Source: Pseudomonadales bacterium (GTDB lineage: Bacteria; Pseudomonadota; Gammaproteobacteria; Pseudomonadales; DC-out160). Taken from it: a DNA stretch of 64,000 nucleotides. A program made the position numbers and the translations under genes. The notes under the pieces are model-generated. The model did not search any database. It was given only the letters and a program-made list of their open reading frames with translations, and was not told the origin of the DNA. Shown here piece after piece: positions 1-8,182 of the stretch (positions are counted from its first letter, which is position 1; every line of letters starts with the position of its first letter). Location of the stretch: positions 147,366-211,365 of the forward strand of contig JAHRWA010000010.1 in the NCBI GenBank assembly GCA_019090455.1. Reading direction: 5' to 3'.

Positions 1-421
1 GATTACAGACGTCACACACTTTGGCTCTATCCTCGGCATGATCCCCCATCTTCTCACCACACTGCCCACAAAACTGATGAGTTAACTCCCAATCCAAAAC
101 CTGCTTTGCTCTACCTGCCACTTGGAAAACAGCCTGATCGCTCTGTCCCAACAGCTCGCGAATATTAATCGTATAATATCCATTTGGAAGCGTGGATTCA
201 GGGATTACGGACACAGCAAAACAATGCTGACTATGAAATGAGCCGAGATAGTGCTGAGAACTAGCTGCGATATTAAGCTCACTAAAGTTAGGTGATTGAG
301 GTACCAAGATCCCTCCCTCGTCTTCAGATACCACCAGCTCTCCACCCAAAAAAGCAAACCAGATCGCACCCGTACTTAAGTCCGTCGGAGGTTTCACTCC
401 AGGCTTAAATAAAATCCCCAT
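1..421 (-). CDS. nudC: NAD+ diphosphatase NudC (3' part lies outside the window)
   Basis: N-terminal part of a NUDIX hydrolase that cleaves NAD(H) and NAD-capped RNA. It is cut by the window edge, so only about 140 residues are visible and the Nudix box is not. The translation ends in the start of the family's zinc ribbon: FCGQCG followed by CDVC, the usual four-cysteine site, preceded by a region rich in beta-strand residues typical of the NudC N-domain. I chose the ATG at 421 because a GGGG stretch sits about 8 nt upstream; an in-frame ATG at 445, directly after a TGA, is possible but has no visible ribosome site. It follows fimL on the same strand with a 116-bp gap (92 bp if the 445 start is used). 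The fimL-nudC adjacency is known in Pseudomonas and supports both calls. Confidence 0.82.
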   Translation of the reverse strand, partial: MGILFKPGVKPPTDLSTGAIWFAFLGGELVVSEDEGGILVPQSPNFSELNIAASSQHYLGSFHSQHCFAVSVIPESTLPNGYYTINIRELLGQSDQAVFQVAGRAKQVLDWELTHQFCGQCGEKMGDHAEDRAKVCDVCN

Positions 422-537
422 CGATATACCCCATTGATCAAACATTCAAAAAATCGAACTTTTATATCTTCGTGTTTATCTTCGCGCTTTCAATATCTCT
501 AGCCTGAACAACTCAGCACAATTTTGACAACCCTACA

Positions 538-2247
538 CTATGCGATGGCAACTATGGGATACCCTAATTCATGAACACTTTCTTCCGCCACATCTAGCAC
601 GCCATCACCAATGGGCTTGTTTTCCTCCATGCTCTCTAAATAGTAATCGATACTTGTGAGAGCGTCGGCTAAAGTCTCCATCAAATGCACATCCGGTTTG
701 CCCTCAGTGCTGTTAATAAGACGTTTCTCGACATAGTCACCACATGAATCCATCACTTTAGCTGCCCGCTCCAATTGCAAAAAAATCAGACCGCCCCAGA
801 TCGAATGCAATGTGACAGGCACATTATTCAGATGCATTTCATCCCAATGAGAATCGACATAGGAAGATATAGCTCTCTTCGCTAGCGATAAACCAGCTCT
901 ACTTTCACCGACTAAGACCTGCCTGGCCTCTTCCAATTGACTGAGGGAAATAGCATCATCCTCACTGACCTCTAACCTCTGATGCGCTGCTGGAGAATTG
1001 GCATTCTTCAATTCAACAATTGCATTTTCTACAAATAATAGGGAGTCCGCAACGGCATGATACTCTACACTATCAAGGTCCACTCCATTCTCAGACCATT
1101 TTTGAATTCGATCGGCTAAATCATGTAAGACATTACTGGGATCTATTAGCCCTAACATAATTAATGTCTGTGACGTTCTGATAAGACCTGCTCTCACCGA
1201 TTCATAGGTATCGTCGCCGCTTTGCACGCCTCTAGCGCCAAGATCTAGCGTGTCTTTAATATGGCTTAATTCATCTTTCAATGCGGCTGTAACTGTTTGT
1301 ATTACAGCTCCACCAGGCCCCGTCATCAAATCCCGTTCCCGACACAATGCGATATCGGTATAAGTATTAGTATCAAGCGCAAAGGCTCTTTTTAATTCAA
1401 CAATGTTGTCATCATCTTTATCAGCCAATGAAACAAAATAGAGACACTCTTTCAATAGCTGGGCTGGAGGATCTTGGCTTAGCACCTGTTCGCCTTGATG
1501 CACCAATAGTTTTATTTGCCGATCTATTTTTCCGAACACCGATTTTCGAACATTATTTAATTCTATCGTTTCAGTGACAAAAGCCTCTATCGCCCCCGTT
1601 GCGACCCACCACAACTTACCCATCGGCACATCACCGCATAAAGCGTCTATTCGCTGCAAAGCTCTGAGCATCAATCTAAAATTTGTCTTTGGATTTTCAC
1701 CTTTGAAAACACCTAACATCCCAACCTGATACATTAATCGCAATCGCCGCGATAGAATGGGAATATCCGATAAATCCACAGCACTAGAACTCTTGACACT
1801 AAAATCTCTTACTACATTTAGATTGACAGCAAAAAAAGAACTCTCGGCGACAAATGACTTTTTCCCTATCACTCGCAGCTCATTAATAGTAGTAATTAAC
1901 AACGCAGGGAAAATACTCTGCTTGATATGAACATATTCAAGATAATGGTTAAGGATAATGATCGCGTTACTTAATGCCGCTAACTGTATTTCGTTATCAT
2001 CATTACGCTCATCAAATACATCCTTACTTAATAATTCCATTTCACTGATGAGCATCGTCGCACCAGGCAGGCCAATTAGCCGAAATATACCTCGTACTTG
2101 ACGAAACAACTCTATGGCCAACTTTAATTTAGCTTCATTTTCGGTATCGTCAGCATACATTTCGATAGCCGTTTCAGCCTGCTTCAGCGTATTGTCTATT
2201 TCAGCCTTGACCAAATTTAGTGAACCGATACCATCGATGGTAACCAT
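538..2247 (-). CDS. fimL: FimL, ChpA-like scaffold for type IV pilus/cAMP signalling
   Basis: A 569-residue, mostly helical protein without signal peptide or membrane segment. Its N-terminal half resembles the non-catalytic N-terminus of the chemosensory kinase ChpA (degenerate Hpt-like helical bundles). FimL of P. aeruginosa has about the same length (roughly 560 residues) and, as known for that family, links the Chp system, PilG and FimV to adenylate cyclase CyaB and twitching motility. The call rests on overall resemblance, length and the position next to nudC and near nhaB. I see no phospho-accepting histidine in a canonical Hpt context, consistent with a scaffold rather than a phosphotransfer protein. 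A fimV gene lies 50 kb away in this window. Confidence 0.75.
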   Translation of the reverse strand: MVTIDGIGSLNLVKAEIDNTLKQAETAIEMYADDTENEAKLKLAIELFRQVRGIFRLIGLPGATMLISEMELLSKDVFDERNDDNEIQLAALSNAIIILNHYLEYVHIKQSIFPALLITTINELRVIGKKSFVAESSFFAVNLNVVRDFSVKSSSAVDLSDIPILSRRLRLMYQVGMLGVFKGENPKTNFRLMLRALQRIDALCGDVPMGKLWWVATGAIEAFVTETIELNNVRKSVFGKIDRQIKLLVHQGEQVLSQDPPAQLLKECLYFVSLADKDDDNIVELKRAFALDTNTYTDIALCRERDLMTGPGGAVIQTVTAALKDELSHIKDTLDLGARGVQSGDDTYESVRAGLIRTSQTLIMLGLIDPSNVLHDLADRIQKWSENGVDLDSVEYHAVADSLLFVENAIVELKNANSPAAHQRLEVSEDDAISLSQLEEARQVLVGESRAGLSLAKRAISSYVDSHWDEMHLNNVPVTLHSIWGGLIFLQLERAAKVMDSCGDYVEKRLINSTEGKPDVHLMETLADALTSIDYYLESMEENKPIGDGVLDVAEESVHELGYPIVAIA

Positions 2248-2775
2248 GAATACTCCATACTTTCGTTCGAAATAAAAATCAATCTGTAATGACTCTTTTC
2301 CCTGATTATAGAAAATGTATAGTTATCTGTATAACCATATGATCTACATTATAATCTTGCTCCACTTACGCTCCTCTATCGTATGCGGGGGCGGCGCCGT
2401 GAATACATCGATTAATATATGAGAAAACAACACTAGGCTTCAAACATTCAATATTGGCGGAAATGACATATTGATACTCACTCAGCCACTATTGAATCCA
2501 GCTGCTAAAACAATATTACTTTAGCTTTATTAGATCATTGCTCTATCCACAATGTAAGGCAAGTTTGCATATAAAATTCATAGGTTTAAAAATTTGTCCT
2601 AGTATTAAAGATAGACGTGGTTAATAAATTTGCACTTAATTTTGAACTTAGCTAAAGCACTAGGAAAACACCATTCAATCCAGTACCATCCCCGCTTTTG
2701 AATCGCAGACAAGTGCCACATAATCTACACAATTTAAATATATAAATAGATGACATTCATGAGGAACAACACATA
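2248..2775. other. Intergenic region between divergent fimL and nhaB
   Basis: 528 bp with no convincing ORF. It must hold both divergent promoters. It is AT-rich towards nhaB. A GAGGA ribosome site at 2761-2765 serves nhaB. A 7-bp inverted pair (TCCTAGT at 2597-2603, ACTAGGA at 2659-2665) is separated by 55 bp and may be chance. I see no tRNA, terminator with a T-run, or repeat array. Confidence 0.5.
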
Positions 2776-4281
2776 ATGAATACCACATTGCCTCAAGCCT
2801 TTGTCCACAACTTCCTCGGCCAATCGCCAGACTGGTATAAAAAAACCATTCTCGCGTTTCTCGTGCTTAACCCAATTTTATTGTACATTTTTGGGCCATT
2901 CATCACGGGCTGGTTGTTAATTCTCGAATTTATTTTTACATTAGCAATGGCATTAAAGTGCTATCCATTACAGCCAGGAGGCTTATTGGCGATAGAGGCG
3001 GTAGTCCTTGGTATGACCAGTGCCGAATCTGTTAAGCACGAAGTATTTCAAAACTTCCCCGTTATCTTGCTGCTTATGTTTATGGTGGCAGGTATTTATT
3101 TCATGAAAGATTTATTGCTATTCGCTTTTACGAAATTACTTCTCAATGTGCGATCTAAGGCCCTACTGTCTCTATTATTTTGCTTTTCGTCCGCTATCCT
3201 CTCCGCTTTTTTAGATGCATTAACCGTTACCGCTGTTGTTATTAGTGTATCGGTGGGATTTTATTCCGTGTATCACAAAGTCGCATCGGGCAAGCACTTT
3301 AACCATGATCATGATCATTCAGATGATGAGGAAGTGCACGAGCTACATCATGACGACCTCGTTAACTATCGTTCTTTTCTTCGCAGTTTAATGATGCACG
3401 CTGCTGTGGGTACCGCGTTAGGTGGCGTCTGCACTACAGTAGGTGAGCCACAGAATTTATTGATTGCAGGTATTATGGATTGGGATTTCATTACGTTCTT
3501 TAAAGTCATGTCTCCCATCACAATGCCGGTTTTAGTAGCAGGACTGATAACTTGCCTCCTACTTGAAAAGCTTAAATGGTTTGGTTACGGCGAAGAATTA
3601 AAAGACAATATTAGACAAATCTTGACCGACTACGATATAGAGCAGTCTCGAAAAAGGACCAACAAAAATGTTGCAGCTTTGGTAATCCAAGCTGTCGCTG
3701 CGCTAATACTGGTCTTAGGTCTTGCCTTTCATGTTGCTGAAGTAGGCTTAGTTGGCCTTGTAATCATTGTGTTCCAAACTGCCTTTAATGGCATAACGGA
3801 AGAGCATGCTTTGGGCCACGCTTTTGAAGAGGCTCTACCCTTTACCTCTCTTCTCGTAGTTTTCTTTGCAGTAGTCGCCGTCATTCATGACCAACATTTA
3901 TTTAGTCCGATTATCTCTGCGGTACTCGCTATGGATATCGAAAAGCAACCGAGTATGTTTTTCTTAGCCAATGGCATTTTATCGGCGATTAGTGATAACG
4001 TATTTGTCGCGACAATTTATATCACAGAAGTCAACAGGGCTTTTCTTGCAGGTGAAATCACTAGGGAACATTTTGAAAACCTGGCAGTTGCCATCAACAC
4101 AGGAACAAACTTACCGAGTGTTGCAACACCCAATGGTCAAGCCGCCTTTTTGTTCTTACTCACCTCTTCACTTGCCCCACTGATTAGATTGTCTTACGGG
4201 AAAATGGTCATTATGGCCTTCCCCTACACTGTCGTATTAACAATTGTGGGCCTTTACTTCGTATCTACTACTTTAAAATAG
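2776..4281 (+). CDS. nhaB: Na+/H+ antiporter NhaB
   Basis: Inner-membrane antiporter that exports Na+ in exchange for protons. It is 501 residues, near the usual ~510, with about a dozen hydrophobic segments. Family hallmarks include the [11 protein letters not shown] helix (residues 144-154), the GTALGGV...VGEPQN stretch after the central loop, and a second-half segment with [12 protein letters not shown] and [20 protein letters not shown] (both visible near the C-terminus). The cytoplasmic loop at residues 174-195 is unusually histidine/acid rich. The ATG is preceded by GAGGA at a 10-nt gap. It is convergent with dnaQ, and monocistronic as far as can be seen. A position near fimL and dnaQ matches Pseudomonas. 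Confidence 0.95.
   Translation: MNTTLPQAFVHNFLGQSPDWYKKTILAFLVLNPILLYIFGPFITGWLLILEFIFTLAMALKCYPLQPGGLLAIEAVVLGMTSAESVKHEVFQNFPVILLLMFMVAGIYFMKDLLLFAFTKLLLNVRSKALLSLLFCFSSAILSAFLDALTVTAVVISVSVGFYSVYHKVASGKHFNHDHDHSDDEEVHELHHDDLVNYRSFLRSLMMHAAVGTALGGVCTTVGEPQNLLIAGIMDWDFITFFKVMSPITMPVLVAGLITCLLLEKLKWFGYGEELKDNIRQILTDYDIEQSRKRTNKNVAALVIQAVAALILVLGLAFHVAEVGLVGLVIIVFQTAFNGITEEHALGHAFEEALPFTSLLVVFFAVVAVIHDQHLFSPIISAVLAMDIEKQPSMFFLANGILSAISDNVFVATIYITEVNRAFLAGEITREHFENLAVAINTGTNLPSVATPNGQAAFLFLLTSSLAPLIRLSYGKMVIMAFPYTVVLTIVGLYFVSTTLK
3295..3360 (+). other. Histidine/aspartate-rich loop inside NhaB
   Basis: Codons for residues 174-195 of NhaB give [20 protein letters not shown], with seven histidines and about eight acidic residues in 20 positions. 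It lies between a hydrophobic helix and the GTALGGV segment, so probably in a soluble loop. Such clusters can bind Zn2+ or Ni2+ or act as pH sensors; either role here is inference. Confidence 0.7.
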
Positions 4282-4295
4282 AGACACCATCGTCC

Positions 4296-4345
4296 ATACA
4301 GGTAAACGTTAATATAGGCAAATCGTCGATACTGGCAAACGTTTA
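4296..4345. repeat. Three imperfect ~17-bp direct repeats at the nhaB/dnaQ junction
   Basis: Three adjacent copies start at 4296, 4312 and 4329, sharing the pattern ATAYWGGYAAA followed by a CGT core. The first and third agree at 13 of the first 15 bases. The same segment also gives a 9-bp inverted repeat (GTAAACGTT at 4302-4310, AACGTTTAC at 4338-4346) that runs into the dnaQ stop codon, so it may double as a weak bidirectional terminator. No T-run follows. Confidence 0.5.
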
Positions 4346-5044
4346 CTGCAACCAAACGCAGCCACCATCAGTGGCTTCGTTTAGCCCTTTAATTCTCGCA
4401 TCGTGCTCCGTTAATTCACTTGCATTGGCTCGCACGATTTTCAACCCGCCCTTCTCTCCAGCTATACGTCGAATTGCCTCGCCCCCCACCAGCCCATCGT
4501 TTTCTCCCGCTAGCGATAAAGTCGTCTGCCCGCCTGTCATGGCTAAATACACGTCAGCTAATATTTCTGAATCTAACAGGGCTCCATGAAGGTCGCGGTG
4601 ATCATTATTAACGCCATATCGTTTACATAATGCATCTAAACTATTTTTTTGACCCGGATGTTTTGCCCGCGCCAATACGAGTGTATCGAGAACAGTACAA
4701 AAAGTAGCAGTGGGTGAAAACTCTCTGCCGCCCAATTTAAATTCACTATCCATAAAGCCCACATCAAAAGGGGCATTATGGATAACCAGTTCGGCACCCG
4801 AAATGAATTCAACAAATTCTGAGGCAATGCTGAGAAACGGGGGTTTATCTGCCAAAAACTCATTGGTTATGCCATGGACTTCCATAGCACCATCATCAAT
4901 TTGGCGTTCGGGATTGACGTACTGGTGATAAGTTCTACCAGTGAGCTTGCGGTCAACCATTTCAACGCAGCCGATTTCGATAATTCGATGACCTTGCGTA
5001 TGCTCCAATCCCGTGGTCTCTGTATCCAAAACAACTTGCCGCAT
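4343..5044 (-). CDS. dnaQ: DNA polymerase III epsilon subunit (3'-5' proofreading exonuclease)
   Basis: Proofreading exonuclease of the replicative polymerase core, DEDDh family. All catalytic residues are visible: Asp7 and Glu9 in the ExoI motif DTETTG, Asp94 in the ExoII motif HNAPFD, and His153 and Asp158 in ExoIII (HRDLHGALLDSE). Length 233 residues against about 240 in E. coli. The C-terminal part, expected to bind the alpha subunit, is retained. In E. coli and Pseudomonas rnhA lies next to dnaQ; here only 104 non-coding bases separate it from the upstream methyltransferase gene, so rnhA is absent from this spot. Confidence 0.96.
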   Translation of the reverse strand: MRQVVLDTETTGLEHTQGHRIIEIGCVEMVDRKLTGRTYHQYVNPERQIDDGAMEVHGITNEFLADKPPFLSIASEFVEFISGAELVIHNAPFDVGFMDSEFKLGGREFSPTATFCTVLDTLVLARAKHPGQKNSLDALCKRYGVNNDHRDLHGALLDSEILADVYLAMTGGQTTLSLAGENDGLVGGEAIRRIAGEKGGLKIVRANASELTEHDARIKGLNEATDGGCVWLQ

Positions 5045-5148
5045 AAACTACTCGCATAATGAAATATAGGTAAAAGATTCGCCGGAATCACATGAGGCTT
5101 ATTTCTCATATTCAATTCTAACACTGACAAAAAACTGAGCAGCACCTC

Positions 5149-5937
5149 TTATTGCTTCGCTTTTCGCTGTGTCGATTGCGCGATGGGGACAGTCACAAAA
5201 GACCTTTTACTCGGTCGCCATCGAGGACGAATTGGCGTGAGACAGGATACACGTTTTTTTGCTACCAAAATATAAACAGCCCCAAAATGACGCAACCATA
5301 AATTAGCTAATTGCTCCACGCCACTGAATCGCTCTAATAATGATTCGCTAAAAAAAGGCGGAAAGTACAAGGTAGTCTCAGATCCTTCCACTTCAAAATC
5401 CAATAAATTCAGCCAATCGGATAATTTAAAAGGACTAACGAAACGTGATGTCCATGGCGAACGTCTAAATCTCAATGTCAGGAATCGCCATAAACCCCAC
5501 ACGCTCCAGGGATTAAACCCCACAACAACCATGGTACCACCCGGCATCACCACTCTAGCAGCCTCTCTTAATACTTGATGCACGTCATACTCAAAATCCA
5601 AACTATGATGCAGTATTGCCACATCTATTGAATCTGACTCAATAGCCAATGCATCGAGACTAGCGCGAACTTGAGATAACTCACTACTCTCTTCTTCCAC
5701 AGGAGAGACTCGAAACTTATGAGATACCCGACTTGAATCTAGCCAGTGTTGAGGAATATCAACTCCCGCCTGTAATAGATGGTAACCAAACAGGCTTGGC
5801 AATACCTGATCTAACAGTACTTTTTCCTCAGACAGGACCCGCTCGCCGACACGAGTACTAAACCACTCATCTAGTTGTGCCTTAACGTCTACGGGAGGTT
5901 TTTTATCCCACTGCTTGAATAATCGAGGTAATGCCAC
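5149..5937 (-). CDS. Class I SAM-dependent methyltransferase, YafS-like
   Basis: 262-residue cytoplasmic protein of the small methyltransferase family found beside rnhA/dnaQ (YafS in E. coli, PA1814 in P. aeruginosa). Visible features: FGYHLLQAGVD near the N-terminus, a DVAILHHSLDF segment matching the post-motif-II region of the fold, then GGTMVVVGFNPWSVWGLWR, characteristic of this family, and a basic C-terminus. The classic glycine-rich SAM loop is weak. Substrate unknown. The start is GTG, with a GGCGGTGGA stretch just upstream; no ATG is available nearby. It is divergent from mltD. The gloB gene often found next to it is not here. Confidence 0.82.
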   Translation of the reverse strand: MALPRLFKQWDKKPPVDVKAQLDEWFSTRVGERVLSEEKVLLDQVLPSLFGYHLLQAGVDIPQHWLDSSRVSHKFRVSPVEEESSELSQVRASLDALAIESDSIDVAILHHSLDFEYDVHQVLREAARVVMPGGTMVVVGFNPWSVWGLWRFLTLRFRRSPWTSRFVSPFKLSDWLNLLDFEVEGSETTLYFPPFFSESLLERFSGVEQLANLWLRHFGAVYILVAKKRVSCLTPIRPRWRPSKRSFVTVPIAQSTQRKAKQ

Positions 5938-6370
5938 TGTCCACCGCCTGTGACTTTTTTATTGGGAAATTTGAGGTGCATGAAAATATGCCCGCTTCAA
6001 ACTAATAAAAAGATTTTAATCGATAGGTCTTCTGATTTCGTATCATCTTTAATAGTGGAGCATAGCCAGCTAATTGTCACTTTCACTCTTTGGTACATCT
6101 ACGTTTGTCACATCGAATCATTCAACACCTACCCCTTTAACACTCACCCTTATTAACACCTGGAAGACGTATTAAAAAAGCAGGGGAGAAAAATGCCAAT
6201 ATTCTTGTCCCATAAATTTCAGGCTATGCTTAATTTAATGAGAGTGACTCTTCGATATTTCATCACTCAAGTCACTGGCCTATTGCCCAATGGGTTGATG
6301 ATAACTACAATAATACTAGGTTACTCAACACTTTGCGTTAGTCAACATTAAACCCCATAGAAGTCATTTC
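5938..6370. other. Intergenic region between the methyltransferase gene and mltD
   Basis: 433 bp between divergent genes. A 68-codon frame at 5950-6156 (+) has no recognisable motif, no ribosome site and a low-complexity composition, so I do not call it. No trace of gloB can be seen in translation. A short dyad AGAGTGACTCT lies at 6241-6250. I see no confident promoter. Confidence 0.5.
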
Positions 6371-8026
6371 ATGCTGAATACCATTCATACTCGTTTTAGG
6401 TTCATCCTCACTATCTCACTTTTTATTGGAAGCTTATCCATTAGTTCATGCAGTATGTTCAAGGCTAACGATGAGCTTAACGACTCGAATAATATTTCGA
6501 TCGCAGCTGGCAATATTGAAGATGCCAGCTCGACATTCGGGACCGATTCAGCAGTTATTGCCAATATACAGGCACCCGAGAAACCACCTAGTATTGAAAT
6601 TTGGCCACGCCTCAGAAAGGGCTTAATGCTGCCGCTCAGCAATAATCACCAACGTATTTTACAGCAACGTAAATGGTATCAAAAACATCAACGCTATATG
6701 GATCGTGTTTTAACCCGGGCAACTCCCTTTTTCCATTACATTGTTACCGAAATTGAAAAACGCGATATGCCAATGGAGTTTGCATTGCTGCCCATCGTTG
6801 AGAGCGCATTCGATCCCTTTGCGTATAGCCACGGGCGCGCCGCCGGAATTTGGCAATTTATTCCGAGTACAGGGAAAATGTTCGGACTTAAACAAGACTG
6901 GTGGTATGACGGTCGCCGAGATGTCGTGGCTTCCACTACTGCTGCATTAGATTACCTAAGTGCATTGCAAAAACAGTTTGATGGTGACTGGTTACTCGCT
7001 CTGGCCGCATATAACTCCGGTTCTGGTACGGTGAGAAAAGCGATAAGAAGAAACAAGCGAGCCAATAAACCCGTCGATTACTGGTCTTTAAAATTACCCA
7101 AAGAAACTCAAGCCTACGTCCCTAAGCTCATCGCATTGGCACAAATTATTAATGATCCTGACCAATATAATATAACCCTCAAACCCATACCGAATACGCG
7201 CCAGTTTTCAATAATCCCCATTGGTGCTCAATTGGATTTAGCGAAAGCCGCAGCAATGGCCGAACTTGATATTAAAAAGATCTACAAACTCAACCCCGGT
7301 TTTAATCGCTGGGCAACAGATCCCAATGGCCCTCACCGATTGATAATCCCCTCTGACAAGGCTGAATTATTCGAAAAAAATCTTAAACTATTACCACCTG
7401 AAGAGAGAGTTAAATGGAGTCGATATAAAATCAAATCTGGCGATAGCTTGATCACGATAGCCAGGAAATTCAATACCTCGCCCAAGCTACTCCAGGAGAT
7501 CAACCAAATTCACGGGCATCTGATTAGAGCAGGCAAAACACTGCTTATTCCACAAGCTAGCCACTCCATGGACAGTTACAGCCTCAGCAGCGTACAACGA
7601 ACAAAAGCGAAACAATCGAGATCACGCCAAGGGAAAACCAAACAACGATACACCGTGAAAAAAGGCGATTCATTCTGGACCATTGCACGCAAACATAGAA
7701 TCCCAGTGCGACAACTTGCTCGCTGGAACGGATTAGCAACGCGAGATCTATTACAAATAGGGCAAAAACTGGTTATCTGGAAAGAAAATTCAAGCACTAG
7801 CCAAAATGCAAGGCTCAGTTCCACCACGTCCAATCGAACACCCACGGACTCCCAAATGCTAAGAAAACTACACTATAAAGTGCGTAATGGTGATTCATTG
7901 TCACGCATAGCCAGTAAATTTAACGTCAGCGTGAGCCAGATAGGAAAATGGAACAGGCTCAACACCAAAAGTTACCTACAGCCCGGACAGAACCTCACAT
8001 TGTTTGTTAACGTTCTTAATTTATGA
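6371..8026 (+). CDS. mltD: Membrane-bound lytic murein transglycosylase D
   Basis: Outer-membrane lipoprotein that cleaves the MurNAc-GlcNAc bond of peptidoglycan. Order of parts: signal peptide with a lipobox ending SISSC (Cys27 lipidated); SLT domain with catalytic Glu144 in LLPIVESAFDP and the AGIWQFIPSTG signature (residues 158-168); AAYNSGSGTV later in the domain; then three LysM peptidoglycan-binding repeats at about 352-394, 427-470 and 502-546, each opening with a Y-V/I-K-x-GDS pattern. Length 551 residues, somewhat longer than the 452 of E. coli because of the third LysM. The region between Cys27 and residue 75 is a linker. Confidence 0.94.
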   Translation: MLNTIHTRFRFILTISLFIGSLSISSCSMFKANDELNDSNNISIAAGNIEDASSTFGTDSAVIANIQAPEKPPSIEIWPRLRKGLMLPLSNNHQRILQQRKWYQKHQRYMDRVLTRATPFFHYIVTEIEKRDMPMEFALLPIVESAFDPFAYSHGRAAGIWQFIPSTGKMFGLKQDWWYDGRRDVVASTTAALDYLSALQKQFDGDWLLALAAYNSGSGTVRKAIRRNKRANKPVDYWSLKLPKETQAYVPKLIALAQIINDPDQYNITLKPIPNTRQFSIIPIGAQLDLAKAAAMAELDIKKIYKLNPGFNRWATDPNGPHRLIIPSDKAELFEKNLKLLPPEERVKWSRYKIKSGDSLITIARKFNTSPKLLQEINQIHGHLIRAGKTLLIPQASHSMDSYSLSSVQRTKAKQSRSRQGKTKQRYTVKKGDSFWTIARKHRIPVRQLARWNGLATRDLLQIGQKLVIWKENSSTSQNARLSSTTSNRTPTDSQMLRKLHYKVRNGDSLSRIASKFNVSVSQIGKWNRLNTKSYLQPGQNLTLFVNVLNL

Positions 8027-8091
8027 TTTGCATTTAGCATACGAAAACGTTCAGCAACCCATTTTTCTCTTTGATGCAAACCGTTTATTAC

Positions 8092-8123
8092 ATACAACTT
8101 GAAGAAGTTATAAGTTGTATAAT
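8092..8123 (+). promoter_or_regulatory. Dyad with TATAAT box upstream of yejA
   Basis: ATACAACTT (8092-8100) and AAGTTGTAT (8112-8120) form a perfect 9-bp inverted repeat with an 11-nt spacer, and TATAAT sits at 8118-8123, 60 nt before the yejA ATG. No good -35 hexamer is seen at 16-18 bp. It could be a regulated promoter or the mltD terminator. Confidence 0.3.
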
Positions 8124-8182
8124 ATGGGTTTATTCATATGCTTAGCGTAACTTGAAAAAAAATCTATGGGATAATTCATCAC

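Noticed and set aside
4867..5145. 92-codon minus-strand frame in the gap where rnhA would be
   Set aside because: It overlaps dnaQ in another frame and contains none of the RNase H acidic motifs.
5950..6156. 68-codon plus-strand ORF between the methyltransferase gene and mltD
   Set aside because: No ribosome site, no motif, skewed composition; most likely a chance frame.
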